A stretch of 64,000 bases of DNA from CAZEVY01 sp964515555 (GCA_964515555.1 CAZEVY010000002.1:62001-126000); one strand, 5' to 3'. Counted from the first letter of the stretch, positions 44,973 to 54,175 are shown. Notes: a model not told the origin generated them from the letters alone. Program-made: numbers and translations.

Positions 44973-45611
44973 TCATCGCGTGATCGACTGAAGAGCCAGC
45001 AGAGCCACCGCGCGCCGGTCGCGGCCCAGGTCGTGGCCGGCGCGTTCGACCCACACGATCTTCGCGCGCGGCACGAGCTTCACAGCCGACTCCATCTCCT
45101 CCGGCAGCCCGAACGGGTCCCTGGTCCCGTGCACGAACGTCACCGGCACGCGGATGTCCCCGAGGTGCGCGGTGCGCAGCTTCTCGGGTTGACCCGGCGG
45201 GTGGAGCGGATAGGAGCACATCAGCAGCTCGTCGCACACGGAAGGGTCCGACGCGACCAGCACGCTCGCCTGTCGGCCGCCGTACGAATGCCCGCCGAGT
45301 ACGATTCGCCCTCCAGCGATCTCGCGCAGCGCGGCGACGGCGTTGCGAATCCCCGCCTGGTCGCGCGCGGCCAGCGCCGGGCGTGGCGACCCGCCGGCCT
45401 GCCGGAATGGCAGGTCGATCCGCAGCGCGTAGTAACCGGCCTCGGCGAACGCCTCGCAGATCGTCACAAGTGTCGGCCCGCGAGCGTTGCCGCCTGCTCC
45501 GTGCGCCAGCACCAGGCCGTCGCCGGTGGTGGGCGCGTCGGGCCGATGAAGATACCCGCGCACGGCGATTCCGTCGGCGGGGTCGCGGTGAAATTCTTCG
45601 ACGACGGGCAT
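44973..45611 (-). CDS. Small alpha/beta hydrolase (KANL3/Tex30-like)
   Basis: A 212-residue cytoplasmic hydrolase. Nucleophile S109 lies in GGHSYGGRQ, with D in HGTRDPFG and H in ERAGHDLG completing a triad. The N-terminus VLAHGAGGNARGPTL holds the oxyanion loop. The ATG at 45611 is preferred over an upstream in-frame ATG because the fold starts there. The start codon overlaps that of the divergent HAD gene within a CATG, so any promoter must lie in the neighbouring coding DNA. Confidence 0.88.
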   Translation of the reverse strand: MPVVEEFHRDPADGIAVRGYLHRPDAPTTGDGLVLAHGAGGNARGPTLVTICEAFAEAGYYALRIDLPFRQAGGSPRPALAARDQAGIRNAVAALREIAGGRIVLGGHSYGGRQASVLVASDPSVCDELLMCSYPLHPPGQPEKLRTAHLGDIRVPVTFVHGTRDPFGLPEEMESAVKLVPRAKIVWVERAGHDLGRDRRAVALLALQSITR

Positions 45612-46236
45612 GGGTAGAATCAATGTACCAGTGATCGAGACCATCATCTTCGACTTGGGCGGCGTGATCGTGCCGTTCGACTTCCGGCGAGCCTACGCCG
45701 CGCTCGACGGGCGCTCGCCCTACCGCGCCGAGGAGATTCCCAGGCGCATCGGAACCACCGACCTGGTAACTCGCTTCGAGACCGGCAAGATCGAGTCGGA
45801 GGATTTCGTCCGTCAACTCACAGCCCTGCTCGATGTGAGGCTGACCTACGACGAGTTTCGCGACCTGTGGAGCTGCATCTTTCTGCCGCATACACTCATC
45901 CCGGAGTCGCTGCTGGCCGCGCTGCGGGCGAGGTATCGCCTGCTGCTTCTCTCGAACACCAACGCGATCCACTTCGAGATGCTGCGCGAGCGGTATCCTC
46001 TGCTGGAGCATTTCGAATCGTACGTGTTGTCGTATGAAGTGGGTGCGCTCAAGCCTTCGCCGGAGATTTACGAGGCCGCGCTCGAGCGCGCCAGGTGCGC
46101 GCCGGAGCGATGCTTCTTCACCGACGACATTCCCGCCTACGTCGAGGGCGCGCGGCGGCACGGGATCGACGCGGTGCAGTTTCGCGACGCCGAACAGTTG
46201 CAGGGCGAGCTGCGCAGCAGGGGGGTCCAATGGTGA
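45610..46236 (+). CDS. HAD-family hydrolase
   Basis: A 208-residue (or 201) haloacid-dehalogenase-type phosphatase. Motif I is IIFDLGGVIVPFDF, motif II LLLLSNT, motif III K in GALKPSPEIYE, and motif IV FFTDDIPAYVEGA. Substrate is unknown; small HADs of this subgroup hydrolyse sugar phosphates or FMN-like compounds. The ATG at 45610 overlaps the start of the divergent hydrolase. The GTG at 45631, just before the fold, is an equally good start and would avoid that overlap. The stop overlaps the PQQ-like gene start. Confidence 0.9.
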   Translation: MGRINVPVIETIIFDLGGVIVPFDFRRAYAALDGRSPYRAEEIPRRIGTTDLVTRFETGKIESEDFVRQLTALLDVRLTYDEFRDLWSCIFLPHTLIPESLLAALRARYRLLLLSNTNAIHFEMLRERYPLLEHFESYVLSYEVGALKPSPEIYEAALERARCAPERCFFTDDIPAYVEGARRHGIDAVQFRDAEQLQGELRSRGVQW

Positions 46237-47621
46237 GGCGCGTGTTGGTCTTTGCGCTGACGGCCGCGGCCGCGGCGCAGGACTGGTCGCGCTTCCGCGG
46301 ACCGAATGGCGCGGGCGTCTCAGCCGACACCGGGCTGCCCGCCGAGTTCGGGCCGTCGAAGAACGTCGTGTGGAAGACGGCCATGCCGCGCGGCGCATCG
46401 TCGCCGGTGCTCACGCGTGACCGCATCTTCCTCACCGGAGCCGAAGGCGACGATCTCATCACCTTCGCGATCGACCGTGCGACAGGGCGGGTTCTCTGGC
46501 GGCGCGCGGTCCGCGCCGACCGCCAGGAGAAACTCCACAAGCTAAACAATCGCGCGTCGGCCACACCGGTCACCGACGGCCGCAACGTCGTCGCGTTCTT
46601 CGGCGACTTCGGGCTGATCTCCTACGGAGGGGACGGCGAGGAGCGCTGGCGAATGAAGCTGGGACCGTTCACCAACTTGCACGGCATGGGGGCGTCGCCC
46701 GTGCTGGTGGGCAATCGGGTGATCATGATCGTCGACCAGGACATGGACTCCTACCTTTTGGCGCTCGACAAAGACACGGGCCGCGTGGCGTGGCGCACGG
46801 AGCGCGCCGAGGTGGTGCACGGCTTCTCGACGCCGATCGTGCACGAGGGCCAGGTGATCGTGCCGGGGTCGTACCAGTTGATCGCCTACGCGGCGGAGTC
46901 GGGGAAGAAGCTATGGTGGGCAAGCGGCGTGACCTGGCAGGTGAAGTCGACTCCGGTGATCGGCGACGGCGTGCTCTACTTCAACGGCTGGGCGCCAGGC
47001 GGCGATGCCGGCGAGCAGTACGATCTGCCTACGTTCGCCGAAGCGCTGAAGGCCGCCGACACGAACGCCGACCGCAAGCTCGCGCCCGGAGAACTGCCCA
47101 AGCCCTGGCAGCCGACCGGATCGTGGGACGCGATCGACATGGACAACGACGGCTTCCTCGACGAACGCGACTGGCATTTCTTCAAATCGCGCCGCGCCGC
47201 CAGAAACAACCTGATGGCGGTGCGGCTGGGCGGCTCGGGCGACGTCACCGCGTCGCACGTGCTGTGGCGCTTCAGCCGCTCGATTCCCGACGTGCCGTCG
47301 CCGCTCTACTACAAGGGCGCGCTGTGGCTGGTGCGCACAGGCGGCATCGCGACGACGCTCGATCCCAAGAGCGGGGAGATCTTCAAGCAGGCGCGGCTCA
47401 CCGGCGCTCTCGAGGGCTACTACGCATCGCCGGTCGGCGGCGACGGCAAAGTCTACATGACGAGCGAGGGCGGCAAGGTCGTGGTGCTGAATGCCGAGCC
47501 GCAATGGGAGATCGCCGCGGTGAACGATTTCGGCGAGGAGATGTACGCCACGCCGGCGATCGCCGACTCGCGTCTGTATGTGCGCACGGCGTCGGCGCTC
47601 TATTGTTTCGGCTTGCGCTGA
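46230..47621 (+). CDS. Secreted PQQ-like beta-propeller protein with two EF-hand loops
   Basis: A 463-residue protein with a short signal (MVRRVLVFALTAAAAAQ). Propeller motifs include WSRFRGPNGAGVS, FAIDRATGRVLWRRA, ALDKDTGRVAWRT and TTLDPKSGEIFK. Two calcium-type EF-hand loops are inserted, DTNADRKLAPGEL from D277 and DMDNDGFLDERDW from D303. No cytochrome domain and no HHDIWDYD-type quinone site are present, so it may be a structural or binding protein rather than a dehydrogenase. It overlaps the HAD gene stop. GTG 46233 is an alternative start. Confidence 0.85.
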   Translation: MVRRVLVFALTAAAAAQDWSRFRGPNGAGVSADTGLPAEFGPSKNVVWKTAMPRGASSPVLTRDRIFLTGAEGDDLITFAIDRATGRVLWRRAVRADRQEKLHKLNNRASATPVTDGRNVVAFFGDFGLISYGGDGEERWRMKLGPFTNLHGMGASPVLVGNRVIMIVDQDMDSYLLALDKDTGRVAWRTERAEVVHGFSTPIVHEGQVIVPGSYQLIAYAAESGKKLWWASGVTWQVKSTPVIGDGVLYFNGWAPGGDAGEQYDLPTFAEALKAADTNADRKLAPGELPKPWQPTGSWDAIDMDNDGFLDERDWHFFKSRRAARNNLMAVRLGGSGDVTASHVLWRFSRSIPDVPSPLYYKGALWLVRTGGIATTLDPKSGEIFKQARLTGALEGYYASPVGGDGKVYMTSEGGKVVVLNAEPQWEIAAVNDFGEEMYATPAIADSRLYVRTASALYCFGLR

Positions 47622-48292
47622 AAGAGTTCCTGGACGAAGGCCGCGTGCTCCGGCGATGCCAGGCCCCGCTGCACGACCTCGAGGATGCGTGGGCCATCGT
47701 CGGCGAGCAGGGCGGCCGGGTCGAGCCAGAGTCCGGGGAAGACGCGCGAGCGGAGAAGGCCGTCGGCGTCGGGAATCATTTCGACGTAGTCGCCCGCTTC
47801 GAGCCGCCGCCAGATGACACGCTGTTCCTGGAAGAGCACCGTCATGTACTCGGGCACGCCGGCCTTGCGGTACAGTTCGAGCTTCGGCCCGAGGTCGTAG
47901 GATTTCGAGGAGACGCTAATCTCGACGATGAGCTCGGGCACGCCCTCGGCGAACTTGCCCGCCACGCGGTGGGCGCCGCCGCGCTCGGGGAGAATCCGAA
48001 GGTGGATGTCGGGCTGCGGCGCGTCTCCGAGTATCAACCACGTGCTTGGCCCGCTCGCCTTGCAGCCGGGCGTGTTCCAGGCGTAATGGGTCAACCAGCC
48101 GTGGCGTGTGGTCATGGTCGCCGTGGGGAAGACTTAATGGGGAAGACTTAATGGGGAGGGCGTATAGACGACGCCGCCGATCAGCTCCGCATACTTTAAG
48201 TGCGGCAACTGCTCCCAGCGTCTCAGGAATTCCTCGCGGCTCATCCGCTGGCCGGGCGCCAGCGCCTCCACCGCCTGATCCAGTTGCGACAT
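47600..48292 (-). pseudogene. Uma2-family gene split by an in-frame stop
   Basis: The N-terminal piece (from ATG 48292: MSREEFLRRWEQLPHLKYAE, GGVVYTPSPLSLPH) and the C-terminal piece (HGWLTHYAWNTPGC, QPDIHLRILPERGG, ELIVEISVSSKSYDLGPKLE) together make a complete Uma2 protein. They lie in the same frame but are separated by TAA at 48134-48136. The stop falls in a 14-base tandem duplication (48124-48151). The C-terminal piece could be translated from ATG 48115 as 171 residues that keep the catalytic core. The gene lies convergent to and overlapping the end of the propeller gene. Confidence 0.75.
48124..48151. repeat. 14-bp tandem duplication in the Uma2 pseudogene
   Basis: Two exact copies of TGGGGAAGACTTAA follow each other, with a partial third (TGGGGA). 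Removing one copy (14 bases) deletes the stop but shifts the frame, so the history needs at least one further indel or a different ancestral length. Confidence 0.9.
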
Positions 48293-48305
48293 CGCTGTCT
48301 CCAGC

Positions 48306-48860
48306 TTATAACTCCGCCATCGTGAAGACGCGGTCGAAGCCGCAGCCCGTCGCCTCGATGGCGGCCCCGCCGCCCTCCTCGCGGTCCACCAGGCAGATCG
48401 CGCCAAGCACCTTCAGCCCCGCCTCGCGCGAGGCCTCGATGGCCTGCACGGTCGAGCCGCCCGTGGTACACACGTCGTCGACCACCACCACGTCGAGCGG
48501 GCCGGTCTCGCCGAGTCCTTCGATGCGCCGCCGCGTGCCGTGTTGCTTGGCCTCCTTGCGTACCAGGTACGCATTCACCGACGGCGGCTGCTCGACGCTC
48601 TCTCGCGCTACGGCGATGACGATGGGGTCGGCGCCGATTGACATGCCGCCGACGGCGGCCGGACGCCAGCCGCGCTCCCGCATCGTCGCCAGGAACAGCC
48701 GGCCGATGAGCGGCATGGCCTCGGCGCGGCAGGTTGTGATGCGGGCGTCGACGTAAACGTTGCTCTTGCGGCCGCTGGCGAGCGTGAATTCGCCGCCGCG
48801 CCGTACTGAGAGCGTCGAGAGGATCTTACGCAGGCGAGCGCGATCGTCCATGAGGCTCAT
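48306..48860 (-). CDS. pyrE: Orotate phosphoribosyltransferase
   Basis: A 184-residue enzyme of pyrimidine biosynthesis that joins orotate and PRPP to orotidine 5'-phosphate. The PRPP motif is VVVVDDVCTTGGST. GEFTLASGRKSNVYVDARIT is the family N-terminal signature and YLVRKEAKQHGTRRRIEG the flexible catalytic loop. Starts at 48860 or 48851 (MDDRARL) are both possible, and an upstream non-family extension was excluded. It is divergent from the phosphoesterase gene, with 25 bases between starts. Confidence 0.95.
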   Translation of the reverse strand: MSLMDDRARLRKILSTLSVRRGGEFTLASGRKSNVYVDARITTCRAEAMPLIGRLFLATMRERGWRPAAVGGMSIGADPIVIAVARESVEQPPSVNAYLVRKEAKQHGTRRRIEGLGETGPLDVVVVDDVCTTGGSTVQAIEASREAGLKVLGAICLVDREEGGGAAIEATGCGFDRVFTMAEL

Positions 48861-48885
48861 CGGTACGATAGTAAGATAAAGCACC

Positions 48886-49476
48886 GTGAAGCTGCTCATC
48901 TTTTCCGATATTCACAACGACTGGAAGCGCCTAGAACAGCTCATGGCGATCGACGCCGACTACTACATCGCCGCCGGTGACCTGGTGAGCTGGGCCAAGG
49001 GCCTCGACAAGGCCGGCGAGATCCTGCGCCGCCGCGAGCGCGTCTTCGTGCTGCCGGGCAATCACGAGTCCGAGAGCGATATAGAAGGACTCTGTTCGCG
49101 GTACGATCTGCACCCGCTTCACGGCAGGACGCTTGAGATCGCGGGACACCACGTCGCCGGCCTCGGCTACTCGAATCCGACGCCGTTCAACACGCCCGGC
49201 GAGTATTCCGAAGCGGAGATCGCGCGGCGCCTCGGCGCGTTCGCCGATCTGCGCCCGCTGGTGCTGGTATGCCACTGCCCGCCGCGTGACACCGCACTCG
49301 ACCGGCTCTCGGGCGGCGGGCACGCCGGTAGCACGGCCGTCCGTGAATTCGTCGACCGCTGCCAGCCGCCGTGGTTTTTCTGCGGCCACATCCACGAGGC
49401 CGAAGGCGCCGAGACGACGATCGGCGAAACGCGCGCCGTCAACGCCGGCAAGAAGGGCTACCTCCTAGAGCTTTGA
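48886..49476 (+). CDS. Metallophosphoesterase
   Basis: A 196-residue calcineurin-like phosphoesterase with the full metal-binding set: D8 and H10 (SDIHND), D32 (AAGDLV), N59 and H60 (LPGNHE), H in CHCPP and GHIHE near the C-terminus. The compact size matches the YfcE/Rv-type phosphodiesterases. The GTG start is 25 bases from the pyrE start. Substrate is not evident; a nucleotide or phospholipid diester is possible. It precedes prfB by 13 bases. Confidence 0.92.
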   Translation: MKLLIFSDIHNDWKRLEQLMAIDADYYIAAGDLVSWAKGLDKAGEILRRRERVFVLPGNHESESDIEGLCSRYDLHPLHGRTLEIAGHHVAGLGYSNPTPFNTPGEYSEAEIARRLGAFADLRPLVLVCHCPPRDTALDRLSGGGHAGSTAVREFVDRCQPPWFFCGHIHEAEGAETTIGETRAVNAGKKGYLLEL

Positions 49477-49489
49477 TAGAATCGAATCG

Positions 49490-50624
49490 ATGACGCTCGA
49501 CGAACTCGACCGCGAATTCACCTCGCTCCGCCAGCAGGCAGAGGCTGTGCGGAGCTATCTTTGACGCTCCCGCCAAGCAATCGCAGCTAGCGCAGACCGA
49601 ACAGCAGATTTCGGCGCCCGACTTCTGGAATCAGCCTGAAAAGAGCCAGAAGATTCTCCAGGATCGCAAGCGCCTCGACGAGGCCATCGCCAGCGACCGC
49701 GAAGTCGCCTCCATGACCTCCGACATCGAGACGCTGTTCGAACTGGCGCGCGAAGGCGAGAACGTCCTCGCCGACCTGGAGCGCGAGCTGAAACGCTACC
49801 GCGCGATGCTGGACAGGCTGGAGGATGCCATGCTGCTCTCGGGCGAGAACGACGCCCGCAGCGCCATCGTCACTATCCACCCGGGCGCCGGCGGCACCGA
49901 GAGCCAGGACTGGGCGGAGATGCTCCTGCGAATGTACCTGCGCTGGGCGGAACGCAAGAAGCTCGAGACCGTCATCACCGACCGGCTCGAGGGCGAGACG
50001 GCCGGTATTAAGTCGGTTACGTTCGAGGTGAACGGCGAGTACGCCTTCGGGATGCTGGGGAGCGAAGTCGGCGTTCATCGGCTAGTGCGCATCTCACCGT
50101 TCGACTCGAATGCACGCCGTCACACTTCGTTCGCTTCGGTTTTTGTCTACCCGCAGGTCGACGACGAGGTGAGAATCGAGATCAAGACCGAAGACCTGCG
50201 CGTCGACACCTTCCGCGCCTCTGGCGCCGGAGGCCAGCACGTCAACCGCACGGATTCGGCGATCCGCATGACTCACCTGCCGACCGGCATCGTCGTGCAG
50301 TGCCAGAACGAGCGCTCGCAGCACAAGAACCGCGCCAGCGCGATCAAGCAGCTGCGCGCGCGTCTGTTCGAGTTCGAGATGGACAAACGCCGCGTCGAGG
50401 AGCGGAAGTTGGAGGACTCCAAGGCCGACATCAACTTCGGCAGCCAGATCCGCAGCTACGTGCTGGCGCCCTACCGCCTCATCAAGGACCATCGCACCAA
50501 GCTCGCCGTGGGCGACGTGGACCGCGTGCTGGACGGCGATATCGACGCGCTCTCGCACGCCTGGCTCGTCTTTCGCAAGACCGGCAAGACCGCCGGCGAC
50601 ACCAAGGACGACCTCCCCGAATAA
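49490..50624 (+). CDS. prfB: Peptide chain release factor 2 with programmed +1 frameshift
   Basis: Class I release factor for UGA and UAA, 377 residues. Frame 0 from ATG 49490 encodes 24 residues ending ...RSYL and meets TGA at 49562-49564. A +1 shift on CTT-TGA-C resumes at GAC (49563) and continues ...DAPAKQSQ. RF2 signatures are SPF in VRISPFDSNARRH and the GGQ loop in ASGAGGQHVNRTDSAIRMTH. The shift site is the classical autoregulatory switch: low RF2 favours frameshifting and more RF2. The downstream gene tsaC overlaps its stop by one base. Confidence 0.96.
49551..49565 (+). promoter_or_regulatory. prfB programmed frameshift signal
   Basis: A GGAG anti-Shine-Dalgarno-like element (49551-49554) stands 4 bases before the slippery codon CTT (49559-49561), followed by the UGA stop and C (TGAC). 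This is the standard RF2 arrangement that pushes the ribosome +1. Confidence 0.95.
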
Positions 50625-51556
50625 TGGACGACGAGCGAGCCATCGCACGCGCCGCGGAAGCGCTTCGCCGAGGCGGGCTGGTCGCGTTTCCCACCGAGAC
50701 GGTGTACGGACTGGGCGCGAGCGCGCTGGACGCCGCGGCGGTCGCGCGTATCTACGAGGTGAAGGGAAGGCCGCTGGAGTCTCCCGTGATCGTGCACGTC
50801 GACTCCGTGGCCATGGCCCGAACGCTCGCCGCCGAATGGCCGTCCGCCGCCGACGCGCTCGCCGCGCGCTGGTGGCCGGGGCCGCTCACGCTAGTGGTGC
50901 CCAAACGCGCCGAAGTTCCCGACATTGTCACCGCGGGACTGCCGTCGGTCGGCCTGCGCGCGCCGGCGCATCCGATGGCGTTGGCGTTGATCCACACGGC
51001 CGGCGTACCGGTCGCAGCGCCCAGCGCGAACCGGTTCGGAGGACTCTCTCCGGTGACGGCGGAGCATGTACGCGCCGCACTTGGCGACCGCATCGAGTGC
51101 GTTCTCGACGGCGGCCCATCGGCAGTCGGGATCGAGTCGACCGTGCTGTCGCTGGCGGGACCGGAGCCCGTCCTGCTGCGCCCGGGCATGGTGTCGCGTG
51201 AGGAGATCGAGTCGCTGATCGGACCTGTGCGCGAGGGCGCGCGGCCGCAAGGCCCGCGACTCGAGGGCGCGCATCCGGCGCCGGGAATGCACGCTCGCCA
51301 CTACAGTCCCCGGACGCCGATGGTCCTCGGACCGCCACCGTCGGCCGGGCGCGTCGCTTACGTTTGGTGGAGGCGTGCGATACCGGCGGCGCGCACAATC
51401 CGGATGCCCGCCGATCCGGCCGCCTATGCCGCGCGCTTGTACGCCGCGCTGCACGAGGCGGACGTCGAGGGCTACGACTGGATCGCGGTCGAGCCTCCAC
51501 CGGAGTCGCCGGCGTGGGAGGCGATTCGCGATCGCCTTCAACGGGCCGCGCGCTGA
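50624..51556 (+). CDS. tsaC: Threonylcarbamoyl-AMP synthase, Sua5 long form
   Basis: Makes L-threonylcarbamoyl-AMP for t6A37 modification of ANN-decoding tRNAs. The 310-residue protein has a YrdC domain (RRGGLVAFPTETVYGLGASA, IYEVKGRPLESPVIVHVD, ARWWPGPLTLVVPK, APSANRFGGLSPVTAEHV, IESTVLSL). It continues with the Sua5 C-terminal domain from about residue 200 (APGMHARHYSPRTPMVL), as in Sua5 rather than short TsaC. ATG 50624 overlaps the prfB stop (TAATG); earlier in-frame codons are prfB antisense-frame and were excluded. It is convergent with the DegQ gene, with no gap. Confidence 0.95.
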   Translation: MDDERAIARAAEALRRGGLVAFPTETVYGLGASALDAAAVARIYEVKGRPLESPVIVHVDSVAMARTLAAEWPSAADALAARWWPGPLTLVVPKRAEVPDIVTAGLPSVGLRAPAHPMALALIHTAGVPVAAPSANRFGGLSPVTAEHVRAALGDRIECVLDGGPSAVGIESTVLSLAGPEPVLLRPGMVSREEIESLIGPVREGARPQGPRLEGAHPAPGMHARHYSPRTPMVLGPPPSAGRVAYVWWRRAIPAARTIRMPADPAAYAARLYAALHEADVEGYDWIAVEPPPESPAWEAIRDRLQRAAR

Positions 51557-53152
51557 CTACTGCTTCGGCAGAATTCCGGTGAGCGACAACTGCGCGAACG
51601 CCGGCGCTTGGCTGCCCTGAAGCCGAGCCAGCGGATTGGCACGCGCGACGCGGAAGACCACCGGGTCGCCAGGCTTCAGCGACGTCTGCACGGTTCGGAT
51701 GTCGTCGACGGAGGTGATGGGCACTCGGTTAATCGAGAGGATCACATCGCGGTCCTGCAGGCCGACCTCGGCCGCGAAAGAATCCTCGGTCACCTGCGTT
51801 ACCTGAACACCCCGCTCGCCCTCGATTTTCATCTTCGCGCGATCTTCAGCCGTCACCGGCCGCACGCGGATGCCGAACTTCGCCTCCGACACCGCCGGCG
51901 CGCCCGACTCGCTCGCCTCGGGCTTGCGCAGCGACCGGTACTCGGGCCGGTTGGCGAACACCTCGGTGCGGTCCGCCACGGTCACCGCGAAATCCATCTT
52001 CTTGCCGCGGCGATCCACCGTGACGTTCACCTTGTTGCCGATGGGAGTTTCGGAGATGCGATCCACCAGGTCGTCGCCATCTTTGACGGATTTGCCGTCG
52101 AGCGAGACGATCACGTCCTCGTCTTTCAGCCCGGCCTTTTCGGCGGGCCCGCCCGGTTCGATCGACTCCAGGTACACGCCATTGGTCAGGCCGAACGCCT
52201 TGAGCTGATCGCTCGTCACGCCGCGGCCGAAGCTCACACCGATCGATCCGCGCACGATGCGCCCGTGTTTGGTCAGCTGGTTGTACACCTTCACGGCCAT
52301 GTTCACCGGCAATGCGAATCCGACGCCCTGGCTGCCGCCAGTGCGGGTGGCGATCGCCGTGTTGACGCCGATCACCTCTCCACGGATGTTCACCAGCGGG
52401 CCGCCGCTGTTGCCGGGGTTGATGGCGGCGTCGGTCTGGATGAAGGCCTGGAACTGGCGGCCGAGTCCCTGGCGTCCTTTCGCGCTCACGATGCCGGCCG
52501 TCACGCTGGCCTCCAGCCCGAAGGGCGAGCCGATCGCCACCGCCCAGTCGCCCACCTCGACCGCATCGGAGTTGCCGACGCGGATGTAGGGAAGCTGGCG
52601 GCCGGCGTCGATCTTCAGGACGGCAAGATCGGTGTCGGGATCGAACCCGATCAGCCGCGCCTTGTGCTCCTGCGAGTCCTCATGGAGCTTGACCCGAATC
52701 TTGCCCGCGCCCTCGACCACGTGATGGTTGGTGATGATGTAACCCTTCGGATCGACGATGAAGCCGGACCCGGTCGCCTCGCGCGGCTGTTGGGGGATCT
52801 CCAGGTTCGGACGTCCGCGGAAAAAGCGGAACGGATCGATGGTCCCCTCCTCACCTTCCTCGTCTTCCGGGGCGGGCCGGCCCCGGCGCGTGACGGTGCG
52901 CTGTGTCTCCGGTTCCGAAGTGATGTGCACGACCGCCGGCTCAACTACCTTGGCGAGCTTGGTGAACTCACTGGCCAGCTTGACAGGGCTCGGAACCACG
53001 AGAGGTGCGGCGTCGGTGACGGACTGCCCGCCCTTGTCGGCCAGGACGCCGGTGTTGACCAGCGTGCCGATGACGATTCCGATGCCCAGCGTCAGCAGCA
53101 GAACACTCATCGTGAGGAATCTCGGTTGACGCAACTTGCTCACGAAACTCAT
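51557..53152 (-). CDS. DegP/DegQ-type serine protease with two PDZ domains
   Basis: Envelope quality-control protease of 531 residues. A membrane anchor at about 13-37 (FLTMSVLLLTLGIGIVIGTL) has no evident cleavage site. The triad is H144 (ITNHHVVEG), D175 (DPDTDLAVLK) and S249 (NPGNSGGPL). PDZ1 (GVYLESIEPGGPAEKAGLKD) and PDZ2 (GVQVTQVTEDSFAAEVGLQD) follow. The start is ATG 53152: the GGAGGT ribosome site lies 9 bases upstream, whereas the ATG at 53161 abuts it. A charged loop rich in E and R (residues about 85-115) precedes the protease domain. Confidence 0.95.
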   Translation of the reverse strand: MSFVSKLRQPRFLTMSVLLLTLGIGIVIGTLVNTGVLADKGGQSVTDAAPLVVPSPVKLASEFTKLAKVVEPAVVHITSEPETQRTVTRRGRPAPEDEEGEEGTIDPFRFFRGRPNLEIPQQPREATGSGFIVDPKGYIITNHHVVEGAGKIRVKLHEDSQEHKARLIGFDPDTDLAVLKIDAGRQLPYIRVGNSDAVEVGDWAVAIGSPFGLEASVTAGIVSAKGRQGLGRQFQAFIQTDAAINPGNSGGPLVNIRGEVIGVNTAIATRTGGSQGVGFALPVNMAVKVYNQLTKHGRIVRGSIGVSFGRGVTSDQLKAFGLTNGVYLESIEPGGPAEKAGLKDEDVIVSLDGKSVKDGDDLVDRISETPIGNKVNVTVDRRGKKMDFAVTVADRTEVFANRPEYRSLRKPEASESGAPAVSEAKFGIRVRPVTAEDRAKMKIEGERGVQVTQVTEDSFAAEVGLQDRDVILSINRVPITSVDDIRTVQTSLKPGDPVVFRVARANPLARLQGSQAPAFAQLSLTGILPKQ

Positions 53153-53290
53153 GGGGAACATACCTCCAGAAGAACCTACACTATTATAGTTCGACGCCCG
53201 GCCCGTTCATCTTCAGAGCGCACAGCGCGGGGCGCGCTCCATACCCAGGCTGGCAGACACCGCTCGCGCCCCGCCGCGTCGTGCGCGGTG

Positions 53291-54175
53291 TCAACTGGAG
53301 AGATGCTCGTGCCGCGCGCCGGGTTTCAACTCGGCCGCAAGGACACCGGCGAGAATCAGCGCGGCGCCCGCGAATCCGCTCGCCGGCAGCGTTTCGCCGG
53401 CCACCGCCCACGAGGTCGCCGCGGCGAAGACCGGCTCCAGCGCGAAGATCAGCGCTGTGCGCGCCGGCGTTGTGTGGCGTTGGGCCGACGCCTGCACCGT
53501 GAATGCGAGCGCGGTGCAAAACAGCCCCGTGACCGCGACCGCCAACACCAGCCGGGGACTCCATCGCCAGAGAAGCGGCTCGAGCCACCAGCAGGCCGCC
53601 GCCGCTCCCACGGCCACCGTCGCGATCTGACATACGCTCAGAACCTCGTGTCCCCAACGCGGCGCGACACGCCCGACCACCAGAATGTGCAGGGCGAATC
53701 CCAGGGCGGCGCCGACCGTCATGCCGTCGCCGCGATTGAGGTCGGCGACTCCGGCCGCCCCCGTCAGGAGCGCGGCGCCGGTGACGGCCAGTACCGCTCC
53801 GGCGGCCTCGCCGGCCGCCGGTACAACCCTATAGACGAGGGACGAGAGCAAAGGTACCATCACCACGCACAGGGATGTCAGAAACGCCGACTTCGCCGGC
53901 GTGGTGTAGAGGAGTCCGGCAGTTTGCAGATAGTAGCCGGCGAGCAGGCAGAGGCCCGCGGCCGCGCCGCCCGCCCATGCCCCGCGCCCCGCCGCGGAGA
54001 GATTTCGGCGATAGATGGCCGCCAGCACCAGCGCGGCGAAGCCGAATCGCACGGCCAGGAACGCCAGCACCGAAGCGTCGTCGAGCGCCGACTTCACCAG
54101 GGTGAAGGTGGATCCCCAGAAGAAGACGACTGCGATCAGCGCCAGATCGGCGCGAGCGCGCCGGCTGAGGCTCAC
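53291..54175 (-). CDS. EamA/DMT-family transporter
   Basis: A 294-residue inner-membrane transporter with ten hydrophobic helices in two EamA repeats (IAVVFFWGSTFTLVKSAL at the start of repeat 1 and ALIFALEPVFAAATSWAVAG in repeat 2). DMT-family members export amino acids or metabolites. A GTG start at 54175 is used. It follows the peptidase gene on the same strand by about 40 bases, so a metabolite-recycling pair is conceivable but not shown. Substrate is unknown. Confidence 0.92.
   Translation of the reverse strand: MSLSRRARADLALIAVVFFWGSTFTLVKSALDDASVLAFLAVRFGFAALVLAAIYRRNLSAAGRGAWAGGAAAGLCLLAGYYLQTAGLLYTTPAKSAFLTSLCVVMVPLLSSLVYRVVPAAGEAAGAVLAVTGAALLTGAAGVADLNRGDGMTVGAALGFALHILVVGRVAPRWGHEVLSVCQIATVAVGAAAACWWLEPLLWRWSPRLVLAVAVTGLFCTALAFTVQASAQRHTTPARTALIFALEPVFAAATSWAVAGETLPASGFAGAALILAGVLAAELKPGARHEHLSS

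Noticed and set aside
49490..49564. prfB as a pseudogene because of the in-frame TGA
   Set aside because: CTT-TGA-C with an upstream GGAG is the standard RF2 frameshift site and the +1 frame is intact.
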